57,970 nucleotides of DNA from Nocardia lijiangensis NBRC 108240. GTDB taxonomy: Bacteria; Actinomycetota; Actinomycetes; Mycobacteriales; Mycobacteriaceae. The translations under genes were made by a program, and so were the position numbers. A model generated the notes under the pieces. The model saw only the letters and a list, made by a program, of their open reading frames with translations, was not told the origin of the DNA and did no database searches. Below, one piece after another: positions 14,728-23,698 of the stretch (position 1 is its first letter; the number at the start of each line of letters is the position of its first letter). The stretch lies in NCBI RefSeq assembly GCF_001613045.1, contig NZ_BDBP01000070.1, positions 1-57,970 on the forward strand, written 5' to 3'.

Positions 14728-17427
14728 GTGACAGATCACCGGTCCCGCACCAGCGAGCTGGCCAGGTTCTCCGCCGAGCTGAAGTTCGTTCTCGATCCCT
14801 TCCAGCGTGACGCCTGTCGTGCGCTCGAGGACGGCCACGGCGTGCTGGTGTGCGCGCCGACCGGCGCGGGCAAGACCGTGGTCGGCGAGTTCGCCGTCCA
14901 CCTGGCATTGGCCTCCGGCGGCAAATGCTTCTACACCACACCGATCAAGGCGCTGTCGAACCAGAAATTCGCCGACCTCACCGAGCGCTACGGGCGCGAC
15001 AGCGTCGGCCTGCTCACCGGCGACCAGTCGATCAACCCCGACGCCCCCGTGGTGGTGATGACCACCGAGGTGCTGCGCAACATGCTCTACGCATCCTCGG
15101 ACGCGCTGCGCGGGCTGTCGTACGTGGTGATGGACGAGGTGCACTACCTGGCCGACCGGTTCCGCGGCGCGGTGTGGGAAGAGGTCATCCTGCACCTGCC
15201 CTCGGACGTGCGGCTGGTGAGCCTGTCGGCCACGGTCAGCAACGCCGAGGAGTTCGGCGCCTGGATGGAAACGGTGCGCGGCGACACCGCGGTGGTGGTG
15301 GACGAGACGCGTCCGGTGCCGCTGTGGCAGCACGTGATGGTCGGCAAGAAGATGTTCGACCTGTTCGACACCAAGTCCAGCGAGCAGAAGGTGCTCGTCG
15401 ACGAGGACTTGGTGCGCTACATCAGGCATCGCGAGTCCGCGGACCGGATGAACAACTGGGGTGTGCCGCGCGGCCGCGGCGGCATGCGCCGCGACTTCCG
15501 GCCGTTGCCCCGCCCCGAGGTGCTGGCGCGCCTCGACGACGAGGGCCTGCTGCCCGCGATCACCTTCATCTTCAGCCGCGCGGGGTGCGACGGCGCACTG
15601 GCCCAGTGTCTGCGGTCCCGGCTGGATCTGAGCAGGGAGGGCGAGACCGCCGAGATCGACGCGATCATCGAGAAGCACACCGGCGATCTACCGAAGACCG
15701 ATCTCGAGGTGCTCGGCTACTGGGAGTGGCGCGAGGCGCTGCACCGCGGGCTGGCCGCCCACCACGCCGGCATGCTGCCCGCCTTCCGGCACACCGTGGA
15801 AGACCTGTTCGTGCGCGGGCTGGTGCGGGCCGTCTTCGCCACCGAGACGCTCGCGCTCGGCATCAATATGCCCGCGCGAACCGTGGTGCTGGAACGACTG
15901 GTCAAGTTCAACGGCGAGACGCACGCCGAGCTCACCCCCGGTGAGTACACGCAGCTGACCGGTCGCGCGGGCCGTCGCGGTATCGATATCGAGGGCCACG
16001 CGGTGGTGCTCTGGCAGCCGGAGGTCGACACCAGCGCGGTGGCGGGCCTGGCATCCACCCGCACCTATCCGCTGCGCAGCTCGTTCCGGCCCGGCTACAA
16101 CATGTCGATCAACCTCATCGATCGGATGGGCGCCGACGAATCGCGCGCCCTGCTGGAGCGCTCGTTCGCCCAGTTCCAGGCCGACCGCTCGGTGGTCGGG
16201 CTGGTGCGCGGCATCGAGCGCAACGAAGGCCAGCTGCGCAAGCTGCGCGGGCAGCTCGGGGGCGAGGACGGCGGCTTCCTGGAATACATTTCGCTGCGCG
16301 AGCGGATCAGGCAGCGGGAACGTCAGCTGGCCCAGCAGAGCCGCACCGACCGGCGCGGCGCTGCGGTCAGCGCACTGACCGCGCTGCGTCGCGGCGACGT
16401 GGTGGCGATTCCGCACGGCCGCCGCGCCGGGCTCGCGGTGATCCTGGAACCGGACACCACACCCAACGATCCGCGACCGCTCGTGCTCACCGCGGACAAG
16501 TGGGCGGGCCGGGTGTCGGTCGCCGACTTCCCGGTGCCCGCGGAGCCGCTCGGCCACATGCGGTTGCCCCGGCGCGTCGACCACCGCACGGCCCGCGCTC
16601 GCAGTGACCTCGCGTCCGCTCTGCGCAGCACCGGCATCAGCGCGCCGGGCCGGTCCCGCCGCGGCAAGCGTTCCGAGGCGGCGGACGACCGCGAACTGGC
16701 CACGTTGCGCCGGAGCTTGCGCGCGCATCCCGCGCACACCCGGCCGGACCGCGAGCAGATGAGCCGGATCGGTGAGCGCTACAACCGGCTGCTGCGCGAG
16801 ACCGAAAGCATGCGCCAGAAGGTTGCCGCCACGACCAATTCGCTGGCGCGTACCTTCGATCGCATCGTGGGGCTGCTGGAGGAACGCGGTTTCGTGCACG
16901 AGGGTGAGGTCACCACGGACGGGCGCAGGCTCGCCCGCATCTACGCGGAGAGCGACCTGTTGGTCGCCGAATGCTTGCGGCACGGTCTCTGGCGTGGTCT
17001 CGGCCCCGCCGAACTGGCGGGCGTGGTATCCACGCTCGTCTACGAATCCCGCCAGGAGGGCGGCATTCTCGGTGCGTCGGGTCCCACCGCGCCGATCCGG
17101 CGGGCGATCGCCTCGACCATCGGCGTGTGGAGCGAACTGCGCTCCGACGAGGCAAGGCACAAGCTGCCGCCGACCAGGGAACCTGATCTCGGATTCGTCA
17201 CCGGCGTCTACAAATGGGCGCACGGCGACGGATTGGCCGAGTCGTTGCTGGCCAGCGGCGACCAGGGCGCGCCGCTGTCCGCCGGCGATTTCGTCCGGTG
17301 GTGCAGGCAGGTGATCGACCTGCTCGACCAGATCCACAGCACGGCCGACGACCCGGAGATCGCGGGGACGGCGGCGAAGGCGGTCCGGGCGATCCGGCGG
17401 GGTGTCGTGGCGGTGGACGCCGCGTAG
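14728..17427 (+). CDS. helY: Ski2-like DEVH-box helicase HelY
   Basis: ATP-dependent superfamily-2 helicase, 899 residues. Motif I is APTGAGKTVVGEF (about 44-56), motif II is VVMDEVHYL, motif III is SLSATVSNAEEF, and the second RecA lobe carries AHHAGMLPAFRHTVE, VFATETLALGINMPA and motif VI QLTGRAGRRGID. The C-terminal DSHCT-type domain covers about the last 180 residues. It is probably RNA-directed, like Ski2/Mtr4 relatives; the substrate is not known. Its place after tatC is conserved in mycobacteria. Confidence 0.93.
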   Translation: MTDHRSRTSELARFSAELKFVLDPFQRDACRALEDGHGVLVCAPTGAGKTVVGEFAVHLALASGGKCFYTTPIKALSNQKFADLTERYGRDSVGLLTGDQSINPDAPVVVMTTEVLRNMLYASSDALRGLSYVVMDEVHYLADRFRGAVWEEVILHLPSDVRLVSLSATVSNAEEFGAWMETVRGDTAVVVDETRPVPLWQHVMVGKKMFDLFDTKSSEQKVLVDEDLVRYIRHRESADRMNNWGVPRGRGGMRRDFRPLPRPEVLARLDDEGLLPAITFIFSRAGCDGALAQCLRSRLDLSREGETAEIDAIIEKHTGDLPKTDLEVLGYWEWREALHRGLAAHHAGMLPAFRHTVEDLFVRGLVRAVFATETLALGINMPARTVVLERLVKFNGETHAELTPGEYTQLTGRAGRRGIDIEGHAVVLWQPEVDTSAVAGLASTRTYPLRSSFRPGYNMSINLIDRMGADESRALLERSFAQFQADRSVVGLVRGIERNEGQLRKLRGQLGGEDGGFLEYISLRERIRQRERQLAQQSRTDRRGAAVSALTALRRGDVVAIPHGRRAGLAVILEPDTTPNDPRPLVLTADKWAGRVSVADFPVPAEPLGHMRLPRRVDHRTARARSDLASALRSTGISAPGRSRRGKRSEAADDRELATLRRSLRAHPAHTRPDREQMSRIGERYNRLLRETESMRQKVAATTNSLARTFDRIVGLLEERGFVHEGEVTTDGRRLARIYAESDLLVAECLRHGLWRGLGPAELAGVVSTLVYESRQEGGILGASGPTAPIRRAIASTIGVWSELRSDEARHKLPPTREPDLGFVTGVYKWAHGDGLAESLLASGDQGAPLSAGDFVRWCRQVIDLLDQIHSTADDPEIAGTAAKAVRAIRRGVVAVDAA

Positions 17428-17550
17428 CGGATTCGATTGTGATTTGATTTCTTTCGCGTACCGACCGTGGCGGGAGGAGTCGTGATATACCACGACCAGT
17501 CGCCGGCGGGGGGCTACCGTATGAATAACGATGCGAGTGGAGGCAAGCAG

Positions 17551-18279
17551 ATGAGCGGCCCGTACGGACCGAACGACCCCGGGGAGGGACGCAACGATCC
17601 CACCCAGCAGTGGGGCGGACAGCAGGCGCCCGGTGGCGCCGGACCGACCCAGCACTGGGGTGGCCAGCAGACTCCGTCGCAGGCGCAGCCCACCCAGCAT
17701 TGGGGTGACCAGAATCAGCCCCAGCAGCAGTGGGGGCAGACGCCCGGTCAGACGCCCGGTCAGCCGCAGCCCCAGTGGGGCCAGCCGCAACAACCTCAGC
17801 AGCCGCAACAGCAGCAGTGGGGGCAGACCCCGGGTCAGCCGCAGCAGCAGTGGGGGCAGCAGCAGCCGCAGGATTGGAGCCAGCAGCAGCCTCAGCAGCA
17901 GTGGGGTCAGCAGCCCCAGCAGCCGCAGCAGCAGTGGGGCCAGGGTCAGCAGCAGCCGCCGAAGCAGGGCGGCAAGAAGGGCCTGATCATCGGTCTGGCA
18001 GCGCTCGGCGTGCTGGTGATCGGCGCGGTGGTCGCCCTCGTGGTGGTGCTGACCTCCAAGGACAAGCTGGACCAGGCCGCCGTCCAGGACGGTGTCAAGA
18101 AGGTGCTCACGGATTCCTACGGCATCCAGGACGTCTCCGACGTCTCCTGCCCGTCGGGCCAGGAGGTCAAGGTGGACGCCACCTTCGAGTGCACCCTGAA
18201 GGTCAGCGGCGAGCAGAAGAAGGTCAACATCAAGATCACCAAGGACGACGGCACCTACGAGGTCGGTCGACCGAACTGA
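17551..18279 (+). CDS. DUF4333 membrane protein with Gln/Trp-rich cytoplasmic repeats
   Basis: 242-residue single-pass protein. The first 145 residues are low-complexity with about a dozen irregular Q-Q-W-G(-Q) units, followed by GGKKGLIIGLAALGVLVIGAVVALVVVL as the membrane helix. The extracellular C-terminal DUF4333 domain contains a conserved pair of cysteines (SCPSGQ...FECTL) and ends TYEVGRPN. ATG 17551 has GGAGG 7 nt upstream; the earlier ATG 17521 lies at the promoter hexamer TACCGT and is less likely. Position and domain match Rv2091c next to helY. A second DUF4333 protein is at 48563-49060. Function unknown. Confidence 0.85.
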   Translation: MSGPYGPNDPGEGRNDPTQQWGGQQAPGGAGPTQHWGGQQTPSQAQPTQHWGDQNQPQQQWGQTPGQTPGQPQPQWGQPQQPQQPQQQQWGQTPGQPQQQWGQQQPQDWSQQQPQQQWGQQPQQPQQQWGQGQQQPPKQGGKKGLIIGLAALGVLVIGAVVALVVVLTSKDKLDQAAVQDGVKKVLTDSYGIQDVSDVSCPSGQEVKVDATFECTLKVSGEQKKVNIKITKDDGTYEVGRPN

Positions 18280-18339
18280 GCGTGATCCGGGCCGGGCGGC
18301 CCGTGCTACGGCGCGGGCGTCCGGTGGGGTAGGGAGATC

Positions 18340-18404
18340 GAGCCCACGAACGGGTTCGGCGGCACACCGCTATCGCGGTATCAGCCGTCGTCGTTCGTGG
18401 GCTC
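18340..18404 (+). terminator. Long three-part hairpin terminator after the DUF4333 gene
   Basis: The outer 13-bp stem pairs GAGCCCACGAACG with CGTTCGTGGGCTC. Inside are a CGGCGG/CCGTCG stem (with one G-U pair) and ACCGC-tatc-GCGGT. A short TTTT run follows at 18411-18414. The unusually extended structure could be a processed small RNA rather than only a terminator. Confidence 0.65.
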
Positions 18405-18770
18405 GTTACATTTTCGCCGAAGGGTGAGCAGGTGAGAACGCGAACTCGGAAGCCGGACCTTCGTCAGTCCGGAAGCGCGGGCGGTGGTGGCTCACTGGGC
18501 CCCGCCAGGACCAGCACGACCGCAGCGATCGAGCGAGCGAGATCCTCCAGCCCAAACCATGGAAACGGCTCTCGGGCACGTCGGCTTCGGTGACCACACC
18601 CCTTCTCATCGACGCGCTCACCGATCGGATCGCCGCACCAGACGCCGCCAGCCCCATATCGCGTGGTCAGGTCTGCGGGAGGCGGCGCCGCTCGGTGCGC
18701 GTCTGCATGAGCTGCGAAATTGCAGCCCATGCGGAGGTGCGGTGAATGTCGTCGCGGGAGTGCTCGCGCT
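18405..18770. other. Non-coding stretch, possibly a degraded gene
   Basis: No intact gene is convincing. On the minus strand one frame (about 18657 to 18560) and then another (about 18556 to 18464) have actinobacterial-looking codon use and could be joined by one frameshift. I recognise no family. It may be a decayed gene between the DUF4333 terminator and the convergent exonuclease gene. Confidence 0.3.
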
Positions 18771-19739
18771 TCAGGAGCGCGGTGCCGCGAGCGCGGTGAT
18801 GAGCCGGCCGACCGGGCTTTCCGCGTTGTAGGCCACCGCCAGTTCCCGCAGGCGGTCCGGGTCGGCGGGTGCCGTGGGCAGCGTGTCCGGGCGCGAGAGG
18901 TCGACGTCGGCGTCGCGCACCACGCGCACCACCGGGGCCGCCGCCTTCAGGTAGTCCTCGGCCGCGCGCAGTTTTCCGCGCACGCCCGGCGCCAGGTCGG
19001 ATTCCGGATCGTCCACCGCGGCCACCAGCGCGTCCAGCGACCCGAAGCGAGAAATGAGTGTCGCCGCGGACTTCTCGCCGATGCCGGAGACACCGGGCAG
19101 GCCGTCGGAAGCGTCGCCGCGCAACGTCGCCAGATCGGCGTAGGCGGGTCCGGCATTGGGCACCGGCACGCCGTACTTCGCGGACACCTCCGCGGGACCG
19201 AAGAGTTCGGCCTTGGCCAGCCCGCGCCCCGCGTACAGCACCCGCACGATGGGCGCGGGCTCGTCGCGAACCAGCTGCAGCAGGTCCCGATCGCCGCTGA
19301 CCACGATCACCGCGTCGGTGCGCTCCCGGCTCGCCAGCGTGCCGAGCACGTCGTCGGCCTCCAGCCCCGCCGCGCCGCCGGTCGCGATCCCCGCGGCGTC
19401 GAGGACCTCGAGGATCATGTCGACCTGCGGGGTCAGCCGATCGGGCACCTCCTCCGCACCCGGCGCCGCGTCGGCCGAGGAGTCCAGGCGGTGCGCCTTG
19501 TAGGAGGGCACGAGATCCACGCGGAAGCTCGGCCGCCAGTCCAGGTCCAGGCACACGACCAGCCTGCTCGGCGCGTGCTTGGTGATCAGCGAGGCGACCA
19601 TGTCGGTGAAGCCGCGCACCGCGTTCACCGAACGCCCGTCCGGCGCGGTGATCTTGTCCGGAATCGCGTAGAACGCGCGGAACCACAGGCTGGCCCCGTC
19701 GAGCAGCAGCAGCGGGCCGGAAGTCGCAGCAGAGGTCAC
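18771..19739 (-). CDS. 5'-3' exonuclease (PolI N-terminal domain-like)
   Basis: Stand-alone flap/5' nuclease of 322 residues, homologous to the N-terminal nuclease domain of DNA polymerase I. The motifs are LLLDGASLWFRAFYAI at the N-terminus (first metal Asp), DLDWRPSFRVDLVPSYKAHR, GLEADDVLGTLA, VVSGDRDLLQLV, and the helix-hairpin-helix GLPGVSGIGEKSA (about 215-227). These cover the expected acidic metal ligands. The GTG at 19739 has TAGCCT 6 nt upstream and no SD (leaderless type). It corresponds to Rv2090 in the same neighbourhood. A role in flap removal or repair is inferred from the family. Confidence 0.9.
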   Translation of the reverse strand: MTSAATSGPLLLLDGASLWFRAFYAIPDKITAPDGRSVNAVRGFTDMVASLITKHAPSRLVVCLDLDWRPSFRVDLVPSYKAHRLDSSADAAPGAEEVPDRLTPQVDMILEVLDAAGIATGGAAGLEADDVLGTLASRERTDAVIVVSGDRDLLQLVRDEPAPIVRVLYAGRGLAKAELFGPAEVSAKYGVPVPNAGPAYADLATLRGDASDGLPGVSGIGEKSAATLISRFGSLDALVAAVDDPESDLAPGVRGKLRAAEDYLKAAAPVVRVVRDADVDLSRPDTLPTAPADPDRLRELAVAYNAESPVGRLITALAAPRS

Positions 19740-19862
19740 GCGCTGAGGCTACCCGCACGCTCCGACAGGCCGGACCGTATCCGGCGCGACACTCGCCCAG
19801 ACCGCCAGGGCCGCCCGGCGTTCGGGTTTGCCGCGTGCCGACGGCGGGTAACGTCGACGGGT

Positions 19863-20990
19863 ATGAGTGGGCACACGGAGTCCAGGTTCGCGGCGGATGT
19901 TTACGGAGACCGGCTCGAGCGGGCGGTGGAGTCGATGCGCGCGGCGCACCTCGACGCCCTGCTCATCACCCCCGGCCCGGACCTGCGTTATCTGATCGGT
20001 TCGGCGGCCGAATCCTTCGAGCGGCTCACCTGCTTGGTGATCCCTGCCGATGGCGCGACACCGTCGGTCATCATCCCCAAGCTCGAGCTGGCGTCGCTGT
20101 CCGCCTCGGCGGCGGGCGAACTCGGCCTGCAGGTGCTGGACTGGGTCGACGGCGTCGACCCGTACCAGGTGGTGAAGTCCACGCTGCACGTCGGTTCCCG
20201 GGTCGCGGTCGCCGACGCCATGCCCGCCCTGCACCTGCTGCCGCTGGCGGCCTCGTTCAGCGGCCTGCCGGTCTCGGCCACGCCCGTCCTGCGGGAGCTG
20301 CGCATGCTCAAGGACGCCGCCGAGGTCGACGCGCTGCGCCGAGCGGGCGCGGCCATCGATCGGGTGCACGCACGGATGGGCGAGTTCCTCCAGGTCGGCC
20401 GCACCGAGGCCGAGGTCGGCGCCGATATCGCGGCGGCGATCGTGGCAGAAGGGCACACCGAGGCGGCGTTCGTGATCGTCGGCAGCGGACCGCATGGCGC
20501 CGACCCGCACCACGGGGTCTCCGATCGGCGCATCGAGCAGGGCGACGTGGTGGTGATCGATATCGGTGGCCCCGTCGATCCCGGCTACTACTCCGACTCC
20601 ACCCGCACCTACGTCCTCGGCGAGCCGAGCCCCGACATCGCGGCGCGCTACGCCGAACTGGAACGCGCCCAGGCCGCGGCCGTCGCCGCCGCCCGCCCCG
20701 GCGTCACCGCCGCCTCGGTGGACGCCGCGGCCCGTAATCCGTTGACGGAGGCCGGTTTCGGTGCGGCATTCGTGCACAGGACCGGTCACGGCATCGGCCT
20801 GTCCGTGCACGAGGAGCCCTACATCGTCGCGGGCAACGACCTCGTCCTGCAGCCGGGGATGGCCTTCAGCATCGAGCCGGGCCTCTACTTCCGCGGTGAG
20901 TGGGGCGCTCGCATCGAGGACATCGTCGTGGTCACGCCGGAGGGCTGCGAGTCCATGAACGCTCGCCCGCACGGCCTGACCGTGCTGTGA
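19863..20990 (+). CDS. pepE: M24 family Xaa-Pro dipeptidase-like protein (PepE)
   Basis: Metallo-dipeptidase of 375 residues with a creatinase-type N-terminal domain (about 1-150) and a pita-bread catalytic domain. The five metal ligands are visible: D in VVVIDIGGP, D in YYSDSTRTYV, H in HRTGHGIGLS, E in AFSIEPGLY and E in ARIEDIVVV. The ATG at 19863 is preceded by TAACGT at 8 nt and no SD. It is divergent from the exonuclease gene, as with Rv2090 and Rv2089c (pepE). It probably cleaves X-Pro dipeptides in the cytoplasm. Confidence 0.9.
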   Translation: MSGHTESRFAADVYGDRLERAVESMRAAHLDALLITPGPDLRYLIGSAAESFERLTCLVIPADGATPSVIIPKLELASLSASAAGELGLQVLDWVDGVDPYQVVKSTLHVGSRVAVADAMPALHLLPLAASFSGLPVSATPVLRELRMLKDAAEVDALRRAGAAIDRVHARMGEFLQVGRTEAEVGADIAAAIVAEGHTEAAFVIVGSGPHGADPHHGVSDRRIEQGDVVVIDIGGPVDPGYYSDSTRTYVLGEPSPDIAARYAELERAQAAAVAAARPGVTAASVDAAARNPLTEAGFGAAFVHRTGHGIGLSVHEEPYIVAGNDLVLQPGMAFSIEPGLYFRGEWGARIEDIVVVTPEGCESMNARPHGLTVL

Positions 20991-21006
20991 CGGGCGAAAG
21001 GCGAAG

Positions 21007-21405
21007 TCAGCGCAGCATGCTCGACGACAGGACGCGGCGCACCTCGATCGCGATCACCACGCGGGTCGGGTTCTCGCGCGGCACCCGGTAGCGGCCCGCG
21101 TACCGCTCGACGGCGTCGGCGACGCTGTCCGGGTCGTCGAGCACCGTCGCGGGCCCCTCCAGCGTCAGCCACCGGATGCCGTCCACCTGGCTCACCGCCG
21201 CGTATCCGGAGCGGCGCACGTTGCGCACCTTGACCGACCCGCCGTCGGCGATGATCCGCGCGATCCCGGCGTCGGCGTCCCAGGTGAATCCCACCGCGAC
21301 GACGTGCGGCGTGCCGTCGGCGCGCAGCGTGGTCAAGGTCGCGAGGTGGCGTTCGGCGACGAATTCGAGGGCGGCGGGGGAGAGCCCGGCGGTGGTGGTC
21401 GGCAT
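21007..21405 (-). CDS. F420-dependent biliverdin reductase-like PPOX flavoprotein fold protein
   Basis: 132-residue split beta-barrel protein closely resembling Rv2074, which reduces biliverdin with F420H2. The diagnostic stretch is LAFxxERHLAxLTTLRADGTPHVVAVGF (here ALEFVAERHLATLTTLRADG) and then QVDGIRWLTLEG. TACCGT lies 6 nt before the ATG (plus 21412-21417), again a leaderless arrangement. It is convergent with pepE and divergent from the SDR gene, as in M. tuberculosis (Rv2074/Rv2073c). The F420 cofactor is inferred from homology. Confidence 0.85.
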   Translation of the reverse strand: MPTTTAGLSPAALEFVAERHLATLTTLRADGTPHVVAVGFTWDADAGIARIIADGGSVKVRNVRRSGYAAVSQVDGIRWLTLEGPATVLDDPDSVADAVERYAGRYRVPRENPTRVVIAIEVRRVLSSSMLR

Positions 21406-21509
21406 CCCTCGACGGTAGTCCTGCGTTGCGCGGCGGTTGTCACGGCACGGGCGTTTTCGCGTCGCGAGGGGATCGTGGAGATCACAAGCCGGGATGACAG
21501 ACTGAGCGC

Positions 21510-22265
21510 ATGGGAAAGCGAGGGATCGCCGAGGGTTCGGTACTGGTACTCGGCGGACGTAGCGAAATGGGTCTCGAGATCGCCGAGCGCCTGGCCCCCG
21601 GCCGGGTGGTGATCCTCGCGGCGCGGCGCAGCGACGACTTGGCGACGCCGATCGCGACCGTCGAACAGGCCGGGGCGGCCGCGGTGCACGCGGTGGAATT
21701 CGACGCCGACGACACCGGCAGCCACCCCGCGCTGCTCGAGAAGATCGCCACCGAACACGGGCCCATCGGCGTCGCCGTAGTGGCCTTCGGCATGCTCGGC
21801 GACCAGGCCCGCGCCGAGCGCGAACCCGAGCACGCTCTCGCCGTCGTGCACACCGACTACGTCGCCCAGGTCGGCGTGCTCACCACTCTCGCGAATCTTC
21901 TTCGCGCCCAGGGGCACGGCCAGATCGTCGTCTTCAGCTCCATCGCGGGTGCGCGCGTACGGCGCGCCAACTACGTCTACGGCTCGGCCAAGGCCGGTTT
22001 GGACGGTTTCGCCAGCGGCCTCGCCGACGCGCTGCACGGCAGCGGCGTCCATCTTCTGCTGGTCCGCCCGGGTTTCGTCATCGGCAGGATGACCGAGGGC
22101 ATGAAGCCCGCGCCGTTGTCGGTTTCTCCCAGCCGGGTGGCGGACGCCGTCGTCGACGGGCTGCGCCGCCGAGCGGGCAAGATCTGGGTGCCCCGCGCCC
22201 TCGGCCCGGCCGCTGTCGTGGCGCGCATGGTCCCGCAATTCCTCTGGCGCCGGATGCCTCGATGA
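21510..22265 (+). CDS. Short-chain dehydrogenase/reductase (Rv2073c-like)
   Basis: NAD(P)-dependent oxidoreductase of 251 residues. The Rossmann start is VLVLGGRSEMGLEIAERLA, with a GxxxxGxG-like variant. The catalytic Ser and Tyr-x3-Lys are in FSSIAG and NYVYGSAKAG. The C-terminus is rich in Arg and Pro and may lie near the membrane, as in DprE2-like enzymes. CAGACT with 6 nt to the ATG and no SD suggest a leaderless start. Substrate unknown. The position before cobL is conserved with Rv2073c and may have no functional meaning for B12 synthesis. Confidence 0.82.
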   Translation: MGKRGIAEGSVLVLGGRSEMGLEIAERLAPGRVVILAARRSDDLATPIATVEQAGAAAVHAVEFDADDTGSHPALLEKIATEHGPIGVAVVAFGMLGDQARAEREPEHALAVVHTDYVAQVGVLTTLANLLRAQGHGQIVVFSSIAGARVRRANYVYGSAKAGLDGFASGLADALHGSGVHLLLVRPGFVIGRMTEGMKPAPLSVSPSRVADAVVDGLRRRAGKIWVPRALGPAAVVARMVPQFLWRRMPR

Positions 22266-22350
22266 GCCCGTTCGCGACACTGGCGCGAATGCCGCTGCGG
22301 CAGAAGGGCTTTGCGGCGAGTTCGAGCCGCGCGAAAGAGATTGCCGCGCT

Positions 22351-23586
22351 ATGACGGGCCCTCGGCACGGCTTCCCGATCGCGGTCATCGGAATCGGAGC
22401 CGATGGATGGGACGGACTCGGCACCGCGGCACGGGAAGCGGTCGCCACAGCTGAGGTGATCTTCGGCTCCGAGCGGCAATTGACTTTGGTGCCAACGGAT
22501 CTCGGCGGGCAGCGGCGAACATGGCCCTCGCCGCTGCTGCCCGCGCTGCCCGGATTGTTCGCCGAGCACACCGCGCGGCGGATCTGCGTGCTCGCCAGCG
22601 GGGACCCGATGTTCTACGGCATCGGTGTCACGCTCGCCCGGCTGTTCGGGCCCACCGCCCTGCGCGTGCTGCCGCAACCCTCCTCGGCGTCGCTGGCGTG
22701 CGCGCGACTCGGCTGGGCGCTCGCGGAGACGCCGGTCGTCAGCGCGGTGGGCCGCCCCATCGCCGCTGTGCTGCCCGAACTGGTCGACGGGCGGCGCCTG
22801 CTGGTACTCAGTAGCGACGAACACACCCCGGCGCGCCTCGCGGAACTCCTGCGGGACAACGGATTCGGCGAATCGACCCTCACCGTGCTCGAGCAGCTCG
22901 GCGGTGCGGCGGAACGCCTGCGCTCCGGCGCGGCGACGTCCTGGCAGCTCGACCCGGGCGATCCGCTCAACATCGTCGCCATCGACTGCGCCGCCGACGC
23001 AGGCCACACCCGCCGCACCCGCGTCCCCGGCCTGCCCGACGCGGTCTACGGCGGCGACGGCCAGCTGACCAAGGCGGAGGTGCGCACGCTGACTCTGTCC
23101 GCGCTGGCGCCCGCGCCGGGCGAACTGCTGTGGGACGTCGGCGGCGGCTCGGGCAGCATCGCCATCGAGTGGTGCCGCACCCATCCGGCCTGCCGTGCGG
23201 TGACCTTCGAGCGGCTCGAGCGCCGCAGGCAACAGATCATCGCCAACGCCACCGCGCTGGGCGTCCCGCATGTCGAGGTGCGCGGCGAGGTGCTCGCCGA
23301 ACTGGCCGATATGCACGAAACAGCCGCGCCCGATGCGATTTTCGTCGGTGGCGGCGTCACCCAGGCTGGCCTGCTCGAGACATGCTTTGCCCATTTGCGC
23401 CAAGGCGGCCGTCTGGTCGCGAACGCCGTCACTGCCGAATCGGAAGCGCTGCTGGTCGCCATGGCCGCCGAGCGGGGCGGTGAGCTGCGGAAGTTCCAGA
23501 TCTATCGGGCCGAACCGCTGGGCGGGTTCACCGCGTGGCGTCCCCAGCTGCCGGTCGCCCAGTGGTCGGTCGTCAAAACGGCGTAA
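22351..23586 (+). CDS. cobL: Precorrin-6Y C5,15-methyltransferase (decarboxylating) CobL
   Basis: Bifunctional cobalamin-pathway enzyme of 411 residues that methylates C5 and C15 and decarboxylates the C12 acetate of precorrin-6B. The N-terminal CbiE-type SAM methylase (about 1-205) begins IAVIGIGADGWDGL and contains LASGDPMFYGIG. The C-terminal CbiT domain (about 220-411) has the SAM motif WDVGGGSGSIAIEW. GAAAGAGA is a plausible SD. In M. tuberculosis cobM lies next to cobL; it is absent here. Confidence 0.93.
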   Translation: MTGPRHGFPIAVIGIGADGWDGLGTAAREAVATAEVIFGSERQLTLVPTDLGGQRRTWPSPLLPALPGLFAEHTARRICVLASGDPMFYGIGVTLARLFGPTALRVLPQPSSASLACARLGWALAETPVVSAVGRPIAAVLPELVDGRRLLVLSSDEHTPARLAELLRDNGFGESTLTVLEQLGGAAERLRSGAATSWQLDPGDPLNIVAIDCAADAGHTRRTRVPGLPDAVYGGDGQLTKAEVRTLTLSALAPAPGELLWDVGGGSGSIAIEWCRTHPACRAVTFERLERRRQQIIANATALGVPHVEVRGEVLAELADMHETAAPDAIFVGGGVTQAGLLETCFAHLRQGGRLVANAVTAESEALLVAMAAERGGELRKFQIYRAEPLGGFTAWRPQLPVAQWSVVKTA

Positions 23587-23698
23587 GGGTTCACCCTGAA
23601 ATCGTCGATGCGAGGGTGAAATACGCATCTGTCAGCGGGTAGGGTCGGGTCGCGAAATCCAGTCGTTATCGGACAACCGATTACTGATGGGGAGATAG

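Noticed and set aside
17630..17960. The CAG/CAA-rich repeat considered as a CRISPR or tandem DNA repeat
   Set aside because: The repetition is irregular, has no constant spacer length and is explained by Q-Q-W-G protein repeats.
17730..18332. A 200-codon Ala/Gly frame within the DUF4333 gene
   Set aside because: Out-of-frame reading of the CAGCAG-type repeats; the DUF4333 frame has the SD, membrane helix and cysteine pair.
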